Assembly (NCBI GenBank): GCA_030278955.1
Contig: JAOANR010000012.1
Span: forward strand, 30,503,491 to 30,567,490
Origin: Hygrophila difformis
Taxonomy: Eukaryota > Streptophyta > Magnoliopsida > Lamiales > Acanthaceae
Direction: 5' to 3'
DNA: 64,000 nucleotides
Part shown: positions 47,328 to 58,401 of the stretch, one piece after another
Numbering within the stretch: position 1 is the stretch's first letter
How the letters are laid out: every line of letters begins with the position of its first letter
Translations under genes and position numbers: made by a program
Notes under the pieces: generated by a model
Seen by the model: the letters and a program-made list of their open reading frames with translations, nothing else
Databases searched by the model: none
What the model was told of the DNA's origin: nothing

Positions 47328-47335
47328 TATATATA
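47328..47335 (-). promoter_or_regulatory. TATA box of the Athila LTR (3' copy)
   Basis: Minus-strand TATATATA in CCTATATATAGAGG, preceded on that strand by the palindromes at 47396-47663. The 5' LTR copy is at 61596-61603. U3 would then be about 0.6 kb and the transcribed R-U5 part nearly 3.9 kb in the fuller copy. Confidence 0.6.
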
Positions 47336-47395
47336 GGCGAGAAACCCTAGGCCCATGGGCCCCCAGGCCTTGAAATTTGAATTTTGGCAAGGCTT

Positions 47396-47663
47396 ACGAC
47401 GCTATAGATGGCTTACGGCGCTATCCTTCTACGGCGCTATAGGTTTAGCGTCGTAGTCTTCCACTTCGAAGACTCTCTCTGTCTCTCAGTGAACAGCCTA
47501 CAACGCTATCCATCTTTTACGGTGCTATACTTGATTACGGCGCTATCCATGCTTAGCGCCGCCCGCTCCTCTTCAGATGTCAGTTTTGGTTTCCTCCTAC
47601 GGCGCTAGACCAAGCTACGACGCTACACATGCATAGCGTCGTAGTTGTGTCTAGCGTCGTAAT
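47396..47663. repeat. palindrome array 2, upstream of the Athila TATA box
   Basis: Seven or more CTACGGCGCTA and TAGCGTCGTAG arms in alternating orientation. It lies about 60 to 330 bp upstream of the TATA box on the minus strand. The 5' LTR copy is at about 61665-61945 and has one extra 18-bp unit. Confidence 0.85.
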
Positions 47664-47948
47664 ATCCTGTAAAATTCAACTTTTTGTGGGTTTTCATTTC
47701 TTTTCCCATCTTTTCACTTCCTTTTTCTTTTCTTTTCTTTTTCTCTTGTTTTTGAATTTTTCTAACATAAATATGTAATAAAATTACATATTTATGCATT
47801 TTTCATACCAGCTCAATATTTTTACAGTTATGCATAAATCAGTCTAATTCAACTGCTTTCTTATTTAATATAAGACCGGAATGCGATCAAATGCCCGTTT
47901 CAGACACGGAAATGGATTGAAAATAATGGTCATTTCTGGCCATTATCA

Positions 47949-49641
47949 AGATCCTCACATTTAATACTGATCGTCCCCGAGCAGTCAGAGTCAATTGTTC
48001 TAAAGAACACGGGCTCTGCATATTCAATTCATTTTCGTGGCTTCATAAATTACATTCTTTTTGGATTGGGATAAGACAATCAAAAACTATAAGTATTAAA
48101 TTCCCTTGATTGCAGTGTTTAATGAAATGATACTTGCTCACTACATCGGGCCTACAAATCAAGCATTATTGTCGATCCTTCATGAATATCATGTTTGAGA
48201 GATGCAAAGATTAAAAATGAGAATCAAGGTATGACACGAACATAATTCATAAAGTAGAGCCTCACATATAATAGAATCGGAAAATTCACTCACTCTCAAT
48301 TGGGCTTTAATCATTGAACGCTCGAAATCAAATTTAATTAAATTATCCCATAAGCTTGCAATTTGACCAACTCGCCACCGGCTCATTTCTTCAAATCGAG
48401 ATCATGAGGTCTTATTCAAGGGTTATAACGGGGCATACGGTTGTAACATCGATATGGAAGGGAATTATTGGGTTGAGAAGTGACACGAATCCATTCCACC
48501 ATAACTTGGCATGTTTTTATATAAAATCTATGATCATCACTACTTTTTCTTTCTCTTTTTTTTTTCTTTTCTATTGCATGACATTAGACTATGTCTAATT
48601 TGCTTTGTCAATTGCAATTTATTCTTGTTGAATGGATCTCAACATTTTTTCTCTTTTTCTTTTTCTTTTCTTTTCTTCTCTTTTTTTTGAATCGGTTTTT
48701 GAATACCGATTGATGTTTTCTCTTTTGATAATCACAAATTATAATGCCTTAGTAGAATAGGTTCGTGCACACTTGGGTTTGATTTTCTTGGTCTTTTATA
48801 AGGCTAGGAAAATATAGTGGGTTTCAAAGAAAAATTAGGCTTATAAGCTCAAAGTGGTTAATCCTAAAGGGAGAATATTTTTGGGTTTGGAATTCAAACG
48901 AAAGCAAAAAATTTGGGTTTTTCTAGGTGCCTCGATCATATGCTCGATTTCGGGAATATGGCATGGTCTTGAATCGGTCCCAATTGCAAGTTCTAGTTTC
49001 CTTCAATTAAAATGATTCACACATCAAAGAAAATAAATGAGTAAAAGTGACTCATGGCTCAAATCTCACAAGGTTGGATTGATTCATGTCATACAATATT
49101 CTCAAATTTAATCAAAGCTTAATCCCAACACTTTATTCAATCCAAATCTCTAACATGCAGATTTATTACCCAATAAGCTGATCGCATCATTAAATTTTTA
49201 TAGCTCAAAACCTCAGGAATTCATGTCATGCATGTTTTCAATTATATTATCCCAATTTATAAGTTTGAAAATTTAATCATAAGCCTAAATTCAACATGTG
49301 AATTTAGAGCAGGTTTATGCATACTTTTGCTGGTTATTAAATTTAAGGCAGTAAAGAGGCACTGCTGACATACAAAGTATGTCAACAACATATTTTTGGC
49401 CTGACAGTCACTTATTCATCTCGGACTGTCAGACATCTTTTCAAGAGGAAAACAAATAGAAATTGTTCGCGGATCTCAAAGCTTGAGTTCCATTCGTGGA
49501 AAGCAATAAATTACATCAATTTCAAGGGATTCCTATGCAGTTAGTACGAACCTGCATACAAAAAAAAAAGGAAATCCCTTATACGATGCCTACACTAGAG
49601 CTTAAATATGATAAAACATTTCAGAATTCACCCTCCTTCTC
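47949..49641 (-). other. Athila internal non-coding region next to the 3' LTR
   Basis: To about 49322 it is homologous to LARD 14589-15960. It has no open frame of note. From there to 49641 the sequence is specific to this element and probably holds the 3' untranslated region of the F-box gene. Confidence 0.65.
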
Positions 49642-51427
49642 TTAGAACATGTATCTGCTCCAGTGGACGAAACTTGTCAGATCACAACGCAGACACCAGC
49701 CATTATGGTCTCTCAGGGGTTCATGCATCCTCGTGCAGAAGACTCGGGGTGGTTGGTTCGCGAACAGGTACGGAGTGTTCGGATCGTCCGCCATCCATGA
49801 GAGAGTGTTGGTGGATGTGTAGTTCAGGACCGATCGATCGGTCACCATTCTCTCTATCATTCTGATCCCCTGATTGACCTGGCCTTCATCCATCTTGCTC
49901 ATAAGCATCAGTCCACGGGTGAAGATTGACGCTTTGTGATTGTCCTCGATGCCTGGCCGCAGCAGTTCGCAGGCTTGCTCTTCATCCCCTTCTGCGAATG
50001 CCAGGAGTGCGGGAATGATTTGGAGATTAAAGTTTCCCGCCTCCATGCATGTGTGCAGAAGTCTCTCCTTCTGCCACCGAATTCTTCCTTGCCACTGCCT
50101 CACCTTAGTAGTGTCCAGCTCGCATCGCTTGTACACGATGGCGAGATTTCCTGCGTCCCTGAGCTTTTTGCATGTCTCTTGTGCAGTGAATACTTTCCTG
50201 ATTTCATCCTCTCCTATTCGGGAGAGGATTTCACCTAGGAGCTCTAGTGGCAGGTCCAGCAGCTGGGTTCCTTCGGGTGCAGGATCTGGGATAGGACGGT
50301 TGCCCCTGAAAAGATAAGAAGTGATGAATCCAATTTTTATATTTCCTCAGAAATTATTCAAGTTTAGAAACCAACATCCTCACATTTAGAGTTTTGCTCT
50401 AAATGTGAGATTATTAAGTTCCTGACTTGAATTTTAATTTAAAGCATGGGTAAATGAAGAGATAGGGGGTCATTGGGCCCCTATATATTTTTAATGGGCC
50501 ATCGGGCCCAAAAGTTCGATTTTTCAATATTATTAAACAAGTTCGAGAAACTTGTTGAAAATGGAATGAGATGGATGGATGGGGTGAAATGCTCGAATTT
50601 TGGAATGTGCAGTGGAGACGTGGCGCAATGGATCTGCTATTTTTGGACTGTGTGGACTGTCTTGGACAGTTAAAACATCCAAAAATTTGCAAACACTATT
50701 TTTAAATTTTAAAGAGTTGACTTGTTTTATTTAAGGAAAGTGGGGTGTGAGTGGTCCCGTTTTGGATTTTTGAAAGGGATAGCAGTTGGGCGACAAAAAT
50801 ACTGCTATTTACTCACACTACAGTTTCATTGGGAACAAAAAGAATAAGTCAAACATTAAATCTATTAACTCATTTTGTCTTTTTCTAAAAGTCACTTTCA
50901 TTAAAAAAAAGGAAAGCCCCTATTGGGTGTTTGTACTATGTTTCCATAAACAAACACACCTTTACTCCAAGAGATCTCTGACATGTGAAAGCAAAAATGC
51001 CAAAGAGACCACCCATTTGAATGATTTCTGCCAAGAACATCAAGAGTAGATAAACCAACAATATCATGGTGTTCAAGAATAACACCCTAATATTCATCAG
51101 TTTATCTTTTCAAGTTTCAAACTTCAAACTTGGAAGAAATTTTTAACCCTTAACAGTTTTTAAACAGGTTCTCAAACAGGTTTTTAAGGGTTACAAAAAG
51201 GTTTCAAAATGGCTCCTTAAAACCGAGAGCATCATTAACCCAAAACAGAAAACAAAGACACTCACAAACCACATTATGCCATTTTTAACCAAAAAGTAAG
51301 AAAAAGAAGCCAAAGATTCGACAGAGGCCATGAATAGGGATGGAAGACTGGGTTTTTACCCTGCCCTCCATGGTTCGGGTCTGGGCAAAGGTCCCAGGTT
51401 TGGAAGGATTCTATAGAATCTGTCCAT
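49642..51427 (-). CDS. F-box protein captured in a retrotransposon, two exons predicted
   Basis: Predicted exon 1 is 51427-51360 and exon 2 is 50305-49642, with a 1,054-nt intron (donor GCAGG/GTAAAA, acceptor TATCTTTTCAG/G). The joined frame is open for 243 residues. An F-box (DLPLELLGEILSRI from residue 40, then TCKKLRDAGN) is followed by a CMEAGN block near 109-114 and an ILFLG-style repeat region, and ends in a Cys-containing tail (WCLRC). This layout resembles plant F-box proteins of the At1g67623/At2g35280 type. The expected role is substrate choice in an SCF ubiquitin ligase, by family. No substrate can be guessed. Exon 2 alone lacks an ATG, so the splice matters. I know of no such gene in other Athila elements. 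Confidence 0.7.
50379..50409. other. conserved hairpin in the F-box intron
   Basis: Arms CTCACATTTAGAG and CTCTAAATGTGAG with a TTTTG loop, about 75 nt upstream of the predicted acceptor at 50306. Same family as the hairpins at 16047, 16564, 17264 and 52221. Confidence 0.8.
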
Positions 51428-51555
51428 GGTGTCCCCTTGGATTTGTGGAAAGAAATGTTGTTACGAGAACTCTGCGTTCTTCGTAGGTGTATTTGGGAGT
51501 GGATTTTGGGAATGGGGGTGTGAAAGTGTGGGAATGAAGAAGGAGAAGGTCGGGG

Positions 51556-51564
51556 TATTTATAG
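51556..51564 (-). promoter_or_regulatory. internal TATA box upstream of the F-box gene
   Basis: Minus-strand CTATAAATA, about 130 bp upstream of the exon 1 ATG, so a start site near 51530 would give a leader of about 100 nt. It is preceded on that strand by a palindrome array at 51584-51830. Confidence 0.6.
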
Positions 51565-51583
51565 GTGAGGAAAAAGGGTTTTA

Positions 51584-51830
51584 CGACGCTATACTTAGCC
51601 TATGGCGCTATACTAGCGCCGTAGGTTTTGTTCAGCGTCGTAGAGTTGGTGGAGAGATAAGGGAGTACTGCGGCGCTATGCCTTTAGTACGGCGCTATCC
51701 AAGGATAGCGTCGTTCTAAGGGACTGCGTCGTAGGTAGATTAAAAAAGAGGGGAAAGTGCCCTACGGCGCGATCCCATTACTACGGCGCTAACCTAGGTT
51801 AGCGTCGTAGGTGAGGATAGCGTCGTAATC
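51584..51830. repeat. internal palindrome array upstream of the F-box TATA box
   Basis: Same motif as the LTR arrays: TACGGCGCTATCC/GGATAGCGTCGT at about 51689-51715 and ACGGCGCTAACCTAGGTTAGC at about 51784-51803, plus single arms. It lies just upstream of the TATA box, as array 2 does in the LTRs. Confidence 0.85.
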
Positions 51831-52012
51831 AAAGGCGGGGTTCAGTTGCACTTCAGATTTTTGAAATTTTTCAAAATTTCAGGCGGACTGGGCCCGAGTA
51901 GGTGAAATTGGGCCTCCGTTGGTTTTATTTGTTTTGGACTTAGGAGATTTTAGTCCAAGACATTTTTGTGTTACAATTGGGTTATCTCAATTAAAATTAA
52001 ACTTGCATAAAA

Positions 52013-52251
52013 TAGGTTGGATTAATTCCATTTGTTTGCAAAAATTATTTCGGATTTTAAATTGCTTTAATTTCCGAAATCATTTTCTTAAATTCATGGA
52101 CTTAAGCCAACCGGGAACCTGGTTTTCTGCTTTATTTTCTGTTCCTTCTTTTTGGTGGTTCGGGTATTTCTGCAAGACAGATAAATAGATCATTTTAGAT
52201 TTTCTCCAAATATCAACATCCTCACATTTAGAGTCTTAGTACTCTAAATGT
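52013..52251 (-). other. splice-cassette-like module, Athila copy
   Basis: On the minus strand: hairpin with arms ACATTTAGAGT/ACTCTAAATGT (about 52224-52251), acceptor-like CTGTCTTGCAG ending at 52170, a 51-nt exon-like piece (52169-52119), donor-like CCAG/GTTCCCGGTTGG, and a downstream inverted repeat closing on TTAATCCAACC. It lies about 90 nt downstream of the pol stop. It matches the LARD modules A and B. Confidence 0.55.
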
Positions 52252-52340
52252 TTAATTGATTTTTGGGTATTCTCTGATAGAATAACACAGATATAAATAT
52301 GTATAATGAAATGAAATTTTTATGATTTTAATGCTGTTTC

Positions 52341-55300
52341 TTATTGAGTGTAAGCCGGGTCTGCCACTGCTTGGCTTTCTTTCTCCGGATCAAACTGTCC
52401 GATGTACTCTTTCAATCGTTGTCCATTCACCACTATGTTGCCCTTGTCAGTTCGGATCCTGACGGCTCCATTTTGAAACACTTCTAACACTTCATGTGGT
52501 CCTTCCCATCTGGATTTAAGCTTTCCAGGGAACAGCTTCAACCTAGAATTGAACAATAATACATTTTGACCAACATAGAAATGTTTATGCTTAATCCGGC
52601 GATCGTGTAACTTCTGGGTACGCTCCTTATAAATTCGAGAGCTTTCATAAGCTAGCGCTCGTATTTCCTCAATTTCATTGAGGTCCAACTTACGTTTGCT
52701 CTGGGCAACTTTCGGATCGAAGTTGAGCGTTTTAACGGCCCAGTAAGCTTTATGCTCTAACTCTACGGGCAAATGACAGGCTTTTCCGTAGACAAGCCTG
52801 TATGGAGACATCCCAATGGGAGTCTTATATGCTGTGCGGTATGCCCATAAAGCGTCATTGAGCTTACGTGCCCAATCCTTACGAGTTATCCCAACTGTGG
52901 CTTCGAGTATATGTTTGATTTCGCGGTTGGATACCTCGACTTGACCACTAGTCTGGGGATGATAAGGCGTGCCTATATTATGGAGGATTCCATTTTTACT
53001 CATTAAAGTTTCGAAAGCTTTATTAATAAAGTGTGTTCCTCCATCAGATATCACCACCCTAGGTATGCCAAATCGACTGAAGATGTTGTTCTTGAGGAAC
53101 TTGATGACTTGGCTACCATCATTGGTTGGTAATGCGACAGCCTCGACCCATTTGGACACGTAATCGACAGCTACCAAGATATAGTAGTTTCCGCCAGATG
53201 GTGGGAACGGTCCCATGAAGTCAATGCCCCATACATCGAAGATCTCAAGTGTGAGAATCCCCTTTTGAGGCATCTCATCCATCTTGGAGATGTTTCCTAA
53301 TCTTTGGCATTTGTCGCAACCTTTCACAAATGTCCTGCAATCCTCATAGATGTGAGGCCAATAAAATCCACATTCGAGGACCTTGTGGGCCGTTCGAGCG
53401 GGACCAGGGTGACCTCCATATTCTGATTCATGGCATTTTCTCACAATTTGATAGGCTTCATGCTCGGTCACACATCGCCTGATTATTGAATCGGCACAGT
53501 GTTTGAAGAGATAAGGTTCTTCCCAGAAGTAATTTAATACATCTCGGTTGAACTTATTCTTCTGATGATAGTTCGAAAACTGTGGGGTTATTCCGCATGC
53601 CAAGAAGTTAGCGATGTCGGAAAACCATGGACAAGCTTGATTGTGCAAGTGTAATGCGAACAACTGTTCGTCCGGGAACTCTTCGTTAACGGCTTTTTCC
53701 TTTTTATCATTTTCTAATCGAGATAAGTGGTCAGCAGCACCATTATCTCGACCTCGCCTATCTTTTATTATGATGTCGAATTCTTGCAACAGAAGTACCC
53801 ACCTGATTAATCGAGGTTTGACATCTTGTTTGCTAAACAAGTGTCTCAATGCTGTATGATCGGTGTACACTATGGTCTTCGTACCTGTCAGATACTGTCT
53901 GAACTTGTCAAACGCGAAGACTACAACATACATTTCTTTCTCCGTTGTGGTGTAGTTAACTTGGGCCTCATTCAGGGCATGACTTGCGTAATGAATTACG
54001 CAGTGTCTCCCATCCTTATGTTGCCCGAGTACTGCACCTACGACGAGATCACTAGCATCGCACATTACCTCGAAAGGTATTGACCAATCGGGTGGTTGCA
54101 CTATCGGTGCAGAAACCAACATCTTCTTGAGCGTGTCAAAGGCTTGGACACACGCTTCATTTATTAAGAAAGAATTTTCTTTACAAAGAAGGTTAGTGAG
54201 CGGCTTGGAAATTTTAGAGAAATCCTTAATAAATCTCCGGTAAAAACCGGCATGCCCTAAGAAGCTCCTAACTGATTTGATAGAGTTGGGGAGAGGGAGA
54301 TTGGAAATGACGGAAACTTTGGCTGGATCAACCTCAATGCCTGCACGTGAAATGCGATGACCTAACACTATGCCCTCAGTGACCATAAAATGGCACTTTT
54401 CCCAGTTTAAAACCAAGTTAGTGTCCTCACATCTCTTTAAAATCTTAGCAAGATTAGTCAAACATTCATCAAATGTATTTCCATATATAGAGAAGTCATC
54501 CATGAAGACCTCAATGCATTTTTCGATAAATTCAGAGAATATAGACATCATGCATCTTTGAAAAGTAGCTGGTGCATTGCATAATCCAAAAGGCATGCGC
54601 CTATAGGCAAAAGTGCCATAAGGGCATGTAAAGGTAGTTTTTTCGTGATCTTCACTGGCGATCACTATTTGATTGTATCCAGAATAACCATCTAAAAAAC
54701 AATAAAACTCTCTTCCCGCCAACCGTTCCAACATTTGATCGATAAAAGGTAAAGGGAAATGGTCCTTGCGAGTTGCCTCGTTCAACTTCCGGTAGTCTAT
54801 GCAGACTCTCCATCCGGTGACTGGGCGCGTGGCAATTTCCTCCCCTTGTTCATTTTGCGTGATGCATATCCCACCCTGCTTTGGAACAACCTGCACAGGA
54901 CTGACCCATTTGCTATCAGAAATTGGGTATATAATACCGGCGTCTAACAGCTTGATCACTTCCTTTCTTACCACTTCTTGCATGGGTGGGTTCAATCTTC
55001 GTTGGGGCTGGCGAGAAGCCTTGAAGTTCTCCTCCATTAAAATCCTGTGCATACAAACAGAAGGGCTTATTCCTTTGATATCAGAAATGGTCCAACCGAT
55101 TGCACGCACATAATTTTTAAGCACTCCCACCAGAGCATTTTCTTGAGCTTGTGTCAACTTGGCTGACACAATTACCGGTAATTTTTTATGTTCTGCGAGA
55201 AACGCATACTTAAGATGTTCCGGTAAGATTTTTAGTTCAAGCTCTGGTGGGCATTCCACTGAAGGGAGTAATTTGCGAGAATTAGATGGGAGAAAATCAG

Positions 55301-56606
55301 TTTTACCTTCCGGATCCTGCATCAGTACAGGATCCGCCTCCTCTTGGTCGGCGTCGTCATGAAAGTCGGTGCCGTCAAACTCCTCCAAATCCCCTGTTTC
55401 GGGATCGGCAAAGTGAACGGCTTTGCATCCTTTGTGCTCCACGCCAGCAGGTCTCAGTACCTGCTTTGATAAGTCATCCAGCGTCATTTCATGATCAAAT
55501 CCAGAGTCAAGCTCTCTCTCCTCACTCCTAACTATTACAGATTTTGATGAACAGAACCCGTCATCTGGGTATTTCTGTAACTGTGCAATGTCAAATGTAA
55601 CTTCTTCCTCATCGACTCGCAGTGTTACTCGTCCAGCTTTTGCATCTATCAGTGCTCCGCCTGTTGCAAGGAATGGTCTCCCTAAGATAAATGGCATGTA
55701 CAGATCCTCCTCTATGTCTAGAATCACAAAATCTACTGGGAATAAGATATTCCCAGTCTTCACTATGATGTCCTTGAGGATGCCGACAGGCTTCGTGATG
55801 GATCTGTCTGCTAATTGGAGTCTCATCTTGATTGGCTCGATATGTCCCAGCTTGAGGCGTTGCACCATTGCCAAAGGCATGACATTGATGCTAGAACCAA
55901 GATCACAAAGGCCTTTTCCTGCTTTGATTTTCCCGATTTGAATCGGCAGCGTGCAACAGCCTGGATCTTCTTGCTTCTCAGGAAGCTTGCGCTGGATGAT
56001 AGCACTGCATGTATTGTTAAGAACTACCAGTTCTTCCTGCTCAATTCTCATTTTTCCTGAAACTAATTCTTTCAGAAATTTAGCGTATGCTGGCATTTCA
56101 GCTATCATTTCGATGAGAGGAATAGTTATTTCTACTTTTTGCAGCCTTTTCAGAAATTTTTCAAATTTAAGGTCCTGTTCTTGATTTCTAAGTCGGGCCG
56201 GGTATGGCACCCTTGGCATGAACTTTTTATTATCAAATTGCTTTTGTGGTAAAGGGAAGGAAGTTTTACCTCCACCTGTACCCTTATCTGTTTCAGCCGT
56301 TTCAGGTGCAGCGTCAGTCTGCGGATTGGCTGTCTCTTTTTCGGCTTCCTTTTCATTCTCCTCAATGTCACTTTCCAGTTCATTTTCTTGTACCAGTTTC
56401 TCTTTGCCCTTGGGTCCCTCCAAAACTTTGCCAGACTTCAGTGTGATGGCCTTACACTGAGGATTTTTCTCAGCAGTGCTGGGTAGAGTTCCTTGGTCTC
56501 TTTTCTGCATTTCCTTGGCCATTTGTGTAACCTGCGTCTCCACATTCCGGATAGAAGACTGTAACTGAGTGTTGATTTCCTTTTGGCTAGTGATGAAGTC
56601 AGTCAT
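52341..56606 (-). CDS. Athila Pol: protease, reverse transcriptase, RNase H, integrase
   Basis: 1,421 residues, one long frame. It opens with the end of Gag (ITLKSGK near residue 54). The protease has [11 protein letters not shown] near residue 234. The reverse transcriptase has the FMDDF active-site motif near residue 698. The RNase H has [13 protein letters not shown] and TDHTALRH. The integrase has the HHCC zinc part (near 1060-1110) and the DDE triad at about residues 1128, 1187 and 1223. It ends in [11 protein letters not shown] and NGQRLKEY; there is no chromodomain. I see no internal stop, so the enzyme part looks intact. It would copy and integrate the element in virus-like particles. 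Confidence 0.95.
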   Translation of the reverse strand: MTDFITSQKEINTQLQSSIRNVETQVTQMAKEMQKRDQGTLPSTAEKNPQCKAITLKSGKVLEGPKGKEKLVQENELESDIEENEKEAEKETANPQTDAAPETAETDKGTGGGKTSFPLPQKQFDNKKFMPRVPYPARLRNQEQDLKFEKFLKRLQKVEITIPLIEMIAEMPAYAKFLKELVSGKMRIEQEELVVLNNTCSAIIQRKLPEKQEDPGCCTLPIQIGKIKAGKGLCDLGSSINVMPLAMVQRLKLGHIEPIKMRLQLADRSITKPVGILKDIIVKTGNILFPVDFVILDIEEDLYMPFILGRPFLATGGALIDAKAGRVTLRVDEEEVTFDIAQLQKYPDDGFCSSKSVIVRSEERELDSGFDHEMTLDDLSKQVLRPAGVEHKGCKAVHFADPETGDLEEFDGTDFHDDADQEEADPVLMQDPEGKTDFLPSNSRKLLPSVECPPELELKILPEHLKYAFLAEHKKLPVIVSAKLTQAQENALVGVLKNYVRAIGWTISDIKGISPSVCMHRILMEENFKASRQPQRRLNPPMQEVVRKEVIKLLDAGIIYPISDSKWVSPVQVVPKQGGICITQNEQGEEIATRPVTGWRVCIDYRKLNEATRKDHFPLPFIDQMLERLAGREFYCFLDGYSGYNQIVIASEDHEKTTFTCPYGTFAYRRMPFGLCNAPATFQRCMMSIFSEFIEKCIEVFMDDFSIYGNTFDECLTNLAKILKRCEDTNLVLNWEKCHFMVTEGIVLGHRISRAGIEVDPAKVSVISNLPLPNSIKSVRSFLGHAGFYRRFIKDFSKISKPLTNLLCKENSFLINEACVQAFDTLKKMLVSAPIVQPPDWSIPFEVMCDASDLVVGAVLGQHKDGRHCVIHYASHALNEAQVNYTTTEKEMYVVVFAFDKFRQYLTGTKTIVYTDHTALRHLFSKQDVKPRLIRWVLLLQEFDIIIKDRRGRDNGAADHLSRLENDKKEKAVNEEFPDEQLFALHLHNQACPWFSDIANFLACGITPQFSNYHQKNKFNRDVLNYFWEEPYLFKHCADSIIRRCVTEHEAYQIVRKCHESEYGGHPGPARTAHKVLECGFYWPHIYEDCRTFVKGCDKCQRLGNISKMDEMPQKGILTLEIFDVWGIDFMGPFPPSGGNYYILVAVDYVSKWVEAVALPTNDGSQVIKFLKNNIFSRFGIPRVVISDGGTHFINKAFETLMSKNGILHNIGTPYHPQTSGQVEVSNREIKHILEATVGITRKDWARKLNDALWAYRTAYKTPIGMSPYRLVYGKACHLPVELEHKAYWAVKTLNFDPKVAQSKRKLDLNEIEEIRALAYESSRIYKERTQKLHDRRIKHKHFYVGQNVLLFNSRLKLFPGKLKSRWEGPHEVLEVFQNGAVRIRTDKGNIVVNGQRLKEYIGQFDPEKESQAVADPAYTQ

Positions 56607-58242
56607 GAGGGTCTCTAATCTGGAAGGGGGTTTCTGCTGGTTCTGGTTCCAATTCTGGTTCTGACCTTAGTTTTGAACAAACTGATTCTGATTTGGGGCA
56701 AACTGATTCTGTGGCTGCTGAAAGTTTTGGAAACTTTGGTTTTATAGCTAGAATCTGAGGCTGAAAACCTGGGTTAAAATGCTGGGGCCTTGGTTGGTTG
56801 AACTGTTGGGGCTGGGTCAACAGGTGGGAATTCAATGCGTTGTTGTTGGAATATGAAAGGTTCGGGTGCCGGTTTTGGAATCCACCTGCATAGTTACAGC
56901 TTTCATTCGCCACTTGCTGACAGGACTCAGTGGGATGCGGGCCTTGGCAAGTCCCGCAAACAACTTCAGCATTTTGAGTCTGTGTAGAGCTCCCAGCTTC
57001 TTGATTCAAGGCCAAGACGGCCACTTGGTCTTTCAGTTTGTCCAGTTCAGATTTCCCTACTGTACCTACAGCACATAAACCACGAGGGGGAGGGGGATCA
57101 ACATCATCAGTTAAAACAGATCTATTCACACTCATTGCTTCGATCTTGCCCCAGGCCTGATCCATTGGTATGTAGAGCAAATGTTGACCGCCAGCAGCAT
57201 CAAGCATGTATTTCCAGGATGGGGTCAAACCGCTGTAAAACTTCCTTAATTGCTCCCACTCATGGAAGCCATGTTGGGGGCACTTTCTGAGCTGGTTGAA
57301 GAACCGTTCCTTTGCGTCATACAGGGACTCATCTGGCTTCATCTTGAATTCCGCGATTTTGGAACGGCATTCATCCACCTTGGATTCCGGAAAGTATTTC
57401 GCCAGGAAGTTTCGGATCACTTCCTCCCAGGTGGACTTCTGATTAATTGGTAGCGATTTGTACCATGTTCGCGCTCCACTAGTCAAAGAGAAGGGAAATA
57501 ATCTCAATCGAATAGTGTTAGCAGATACATTTTGATTCTTAATGGTGTCACATAGCTCCAAGAAAGTTTGCAAGTGATCATGTGGGTCTTCATGACTTGC
57601 CCCAGCAAACTGATTGCTCTGAACAAGATTGATGAGTGCCGGTTTCAATTCGAAATTCCTGGCCAAGAATGGAGCTTGTCCAGGAATGTTCAAATATGGT
57701 TCCAGAATGGGCTGCATATAGTCAGCTGCGGCTGCCAGTTGATTGTTCCCTGGCCCTCCTTGGTATTGCTGTGGGTAAAAGTTCTGATTCGGATAGTAAT
57801 TTCTGGGATCATTGAAGTCGTTAGGGTTAGGATGATTCTGGTTTTGGTTAAACTGCGGGTTTGGAAATTGAGGATTCTGAAAATTTTGGTTATTTGGTGG
57901 GTTTTGAGGGTTTGGATTGGGAGGAGGTGCCTCGAAGTGTTGTTGTTCAATGTTTGGTGGGTTCCCGCCTCCTTGTATGATCTGAGGAGGGGGATCATCC
58001 AAATCATCGTTATCAGCATCCTCGGGGTCTTCCTCGATGTTGTGAAGTGGTGGATTGGGTGGAATGATCGGAGGAATGTCAGGGTTGGCCATATCGGATA
58101 TGTCGCTATTGGTGCTTGGTGAAAGTAGTGCCTGTCTTTTCCGTTCCCGTCTTTGTTTAGTCTCTGCCCTAAGACGTCGAGCTGTCTTTTCTATCTCTGC
58201 GTTGTACGGGATTTCGGCTGGCGTCTGCTTCCTCCTTTGCAT
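56599..58242 (-). CDS. Athila Gag, C-terminal end altered by a frame change
   Basis: 547 residues as read. After an Asn/Pro-rich N-terminus, the retrotransposon Gag core runs at about residues 195-345, with [21 protein letters not shown] and [22 protein letters not shown] zinc-knuckle-like [13 protein letters not shown] lies near residue 427. From about residue 495 the Gln/Asn-rich style changes abruptly to a different frame, ending at 56599. The Pol frame upstream of its first ATG contains stops in this stretch, so Gag and Pol, usually one frame in Athila, are separated here. Confidence 0.85.
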   Translation of the reverse strand: MQRRKQTPAEIPYNAEIEKTARRLRAETKQRRERKRQALLSPSTNSDISDMANPDIPPIIPPNPPLHNIEEDPEDADNDDLDDPPPQIIQGGGNPPNIEQQHFEAPPPNPNPQNPPNNQNFQNPQFPNPQFNQNQNHPNPNDFNDPRNYYPNQNFYPQQYQGGPGNNQLAAAADYMQPILEPYLNIPGQAPFLARNFELKPALINLVQSNQFAGASHEDPHDHLQTFLELCDTIKNQNVSANTIRLRLFPFSLTSGARTWYKSLPINQKSTWEEVIRNFLAKYFPESKVDECRSKIAEFKMKPDESLYDAKERFFNQLRKCPQHGFHEWEQLRKFYSGLTPSWKYMLDAAGGQHLLYIPMDQAWGKIEAMSVNRSVLTDDVDPPPPRGLCAVGTVGKSELDKLKDQVAVLALNQEAGSSTQTQNAEVVCGTCQGPHPTESCQQVANESCNYAGGFQNRHPNLSYSNNNALNSHLLTQPQQFNQPRPQHFNPGFQPQILAIKPKFPKLSAATESVCPKSESVCSKLRSEPELEPEPAETPFQIRDPHD

Positions 58243-58383
58243 AGAACAACGGCTTCAATACTGACGGTACCTGTACAATCCCCAGGTTAGAATTGGTTTT
58301 GAAGGCAAATATTTATATTTATATGTATAAGCTAACTAAGAGCAATGAGGAATGTAATTCTCTAATAAAACAGCGCTGCATCC

Positions 58384-58401
58384 TCCCCGGCAACGGCGCC
58401 A
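58384..58401 (-). promoter_or_regulatory. Athila primer binding site, tRNA-Asp
   Basis: Plus-strand TCCCCGGCAACGGCGCCA, the same 18 bases as in the LARD, directly beside the LTR start at 58402. It is identical to the 3' end of plant tRNA-Asp(GUC). Confidence 0.9.

Larger units (their letters stand above)
43403..47948 (-). repeat. Athila 3' LTR
   Basis: 4,546 bp, the fuller copy. In plus sense it starts TGAAACTTTTGAC and ends GGCCATTATCA, the same termini as the LARD. Palindrome arrays lie at 46093-46665 and 47396-47663, with a minus-strand TATA box between them at 47328-47335. Confidence 0.95.

Noticed and set aside
50414..50692. Alternative first exon for the F-box gene
   Set aside because: The 92-residue minus-strand frame does not join exon 2 in phase through a convincing donor; 51427-51360 does, and has a TATA box upstream.
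57568..58122. 184-residue plus-strand open frame
   Set aside because: Antisense to the Asn/Pro-rich part of Athila Gag; a shadow of codon bias.
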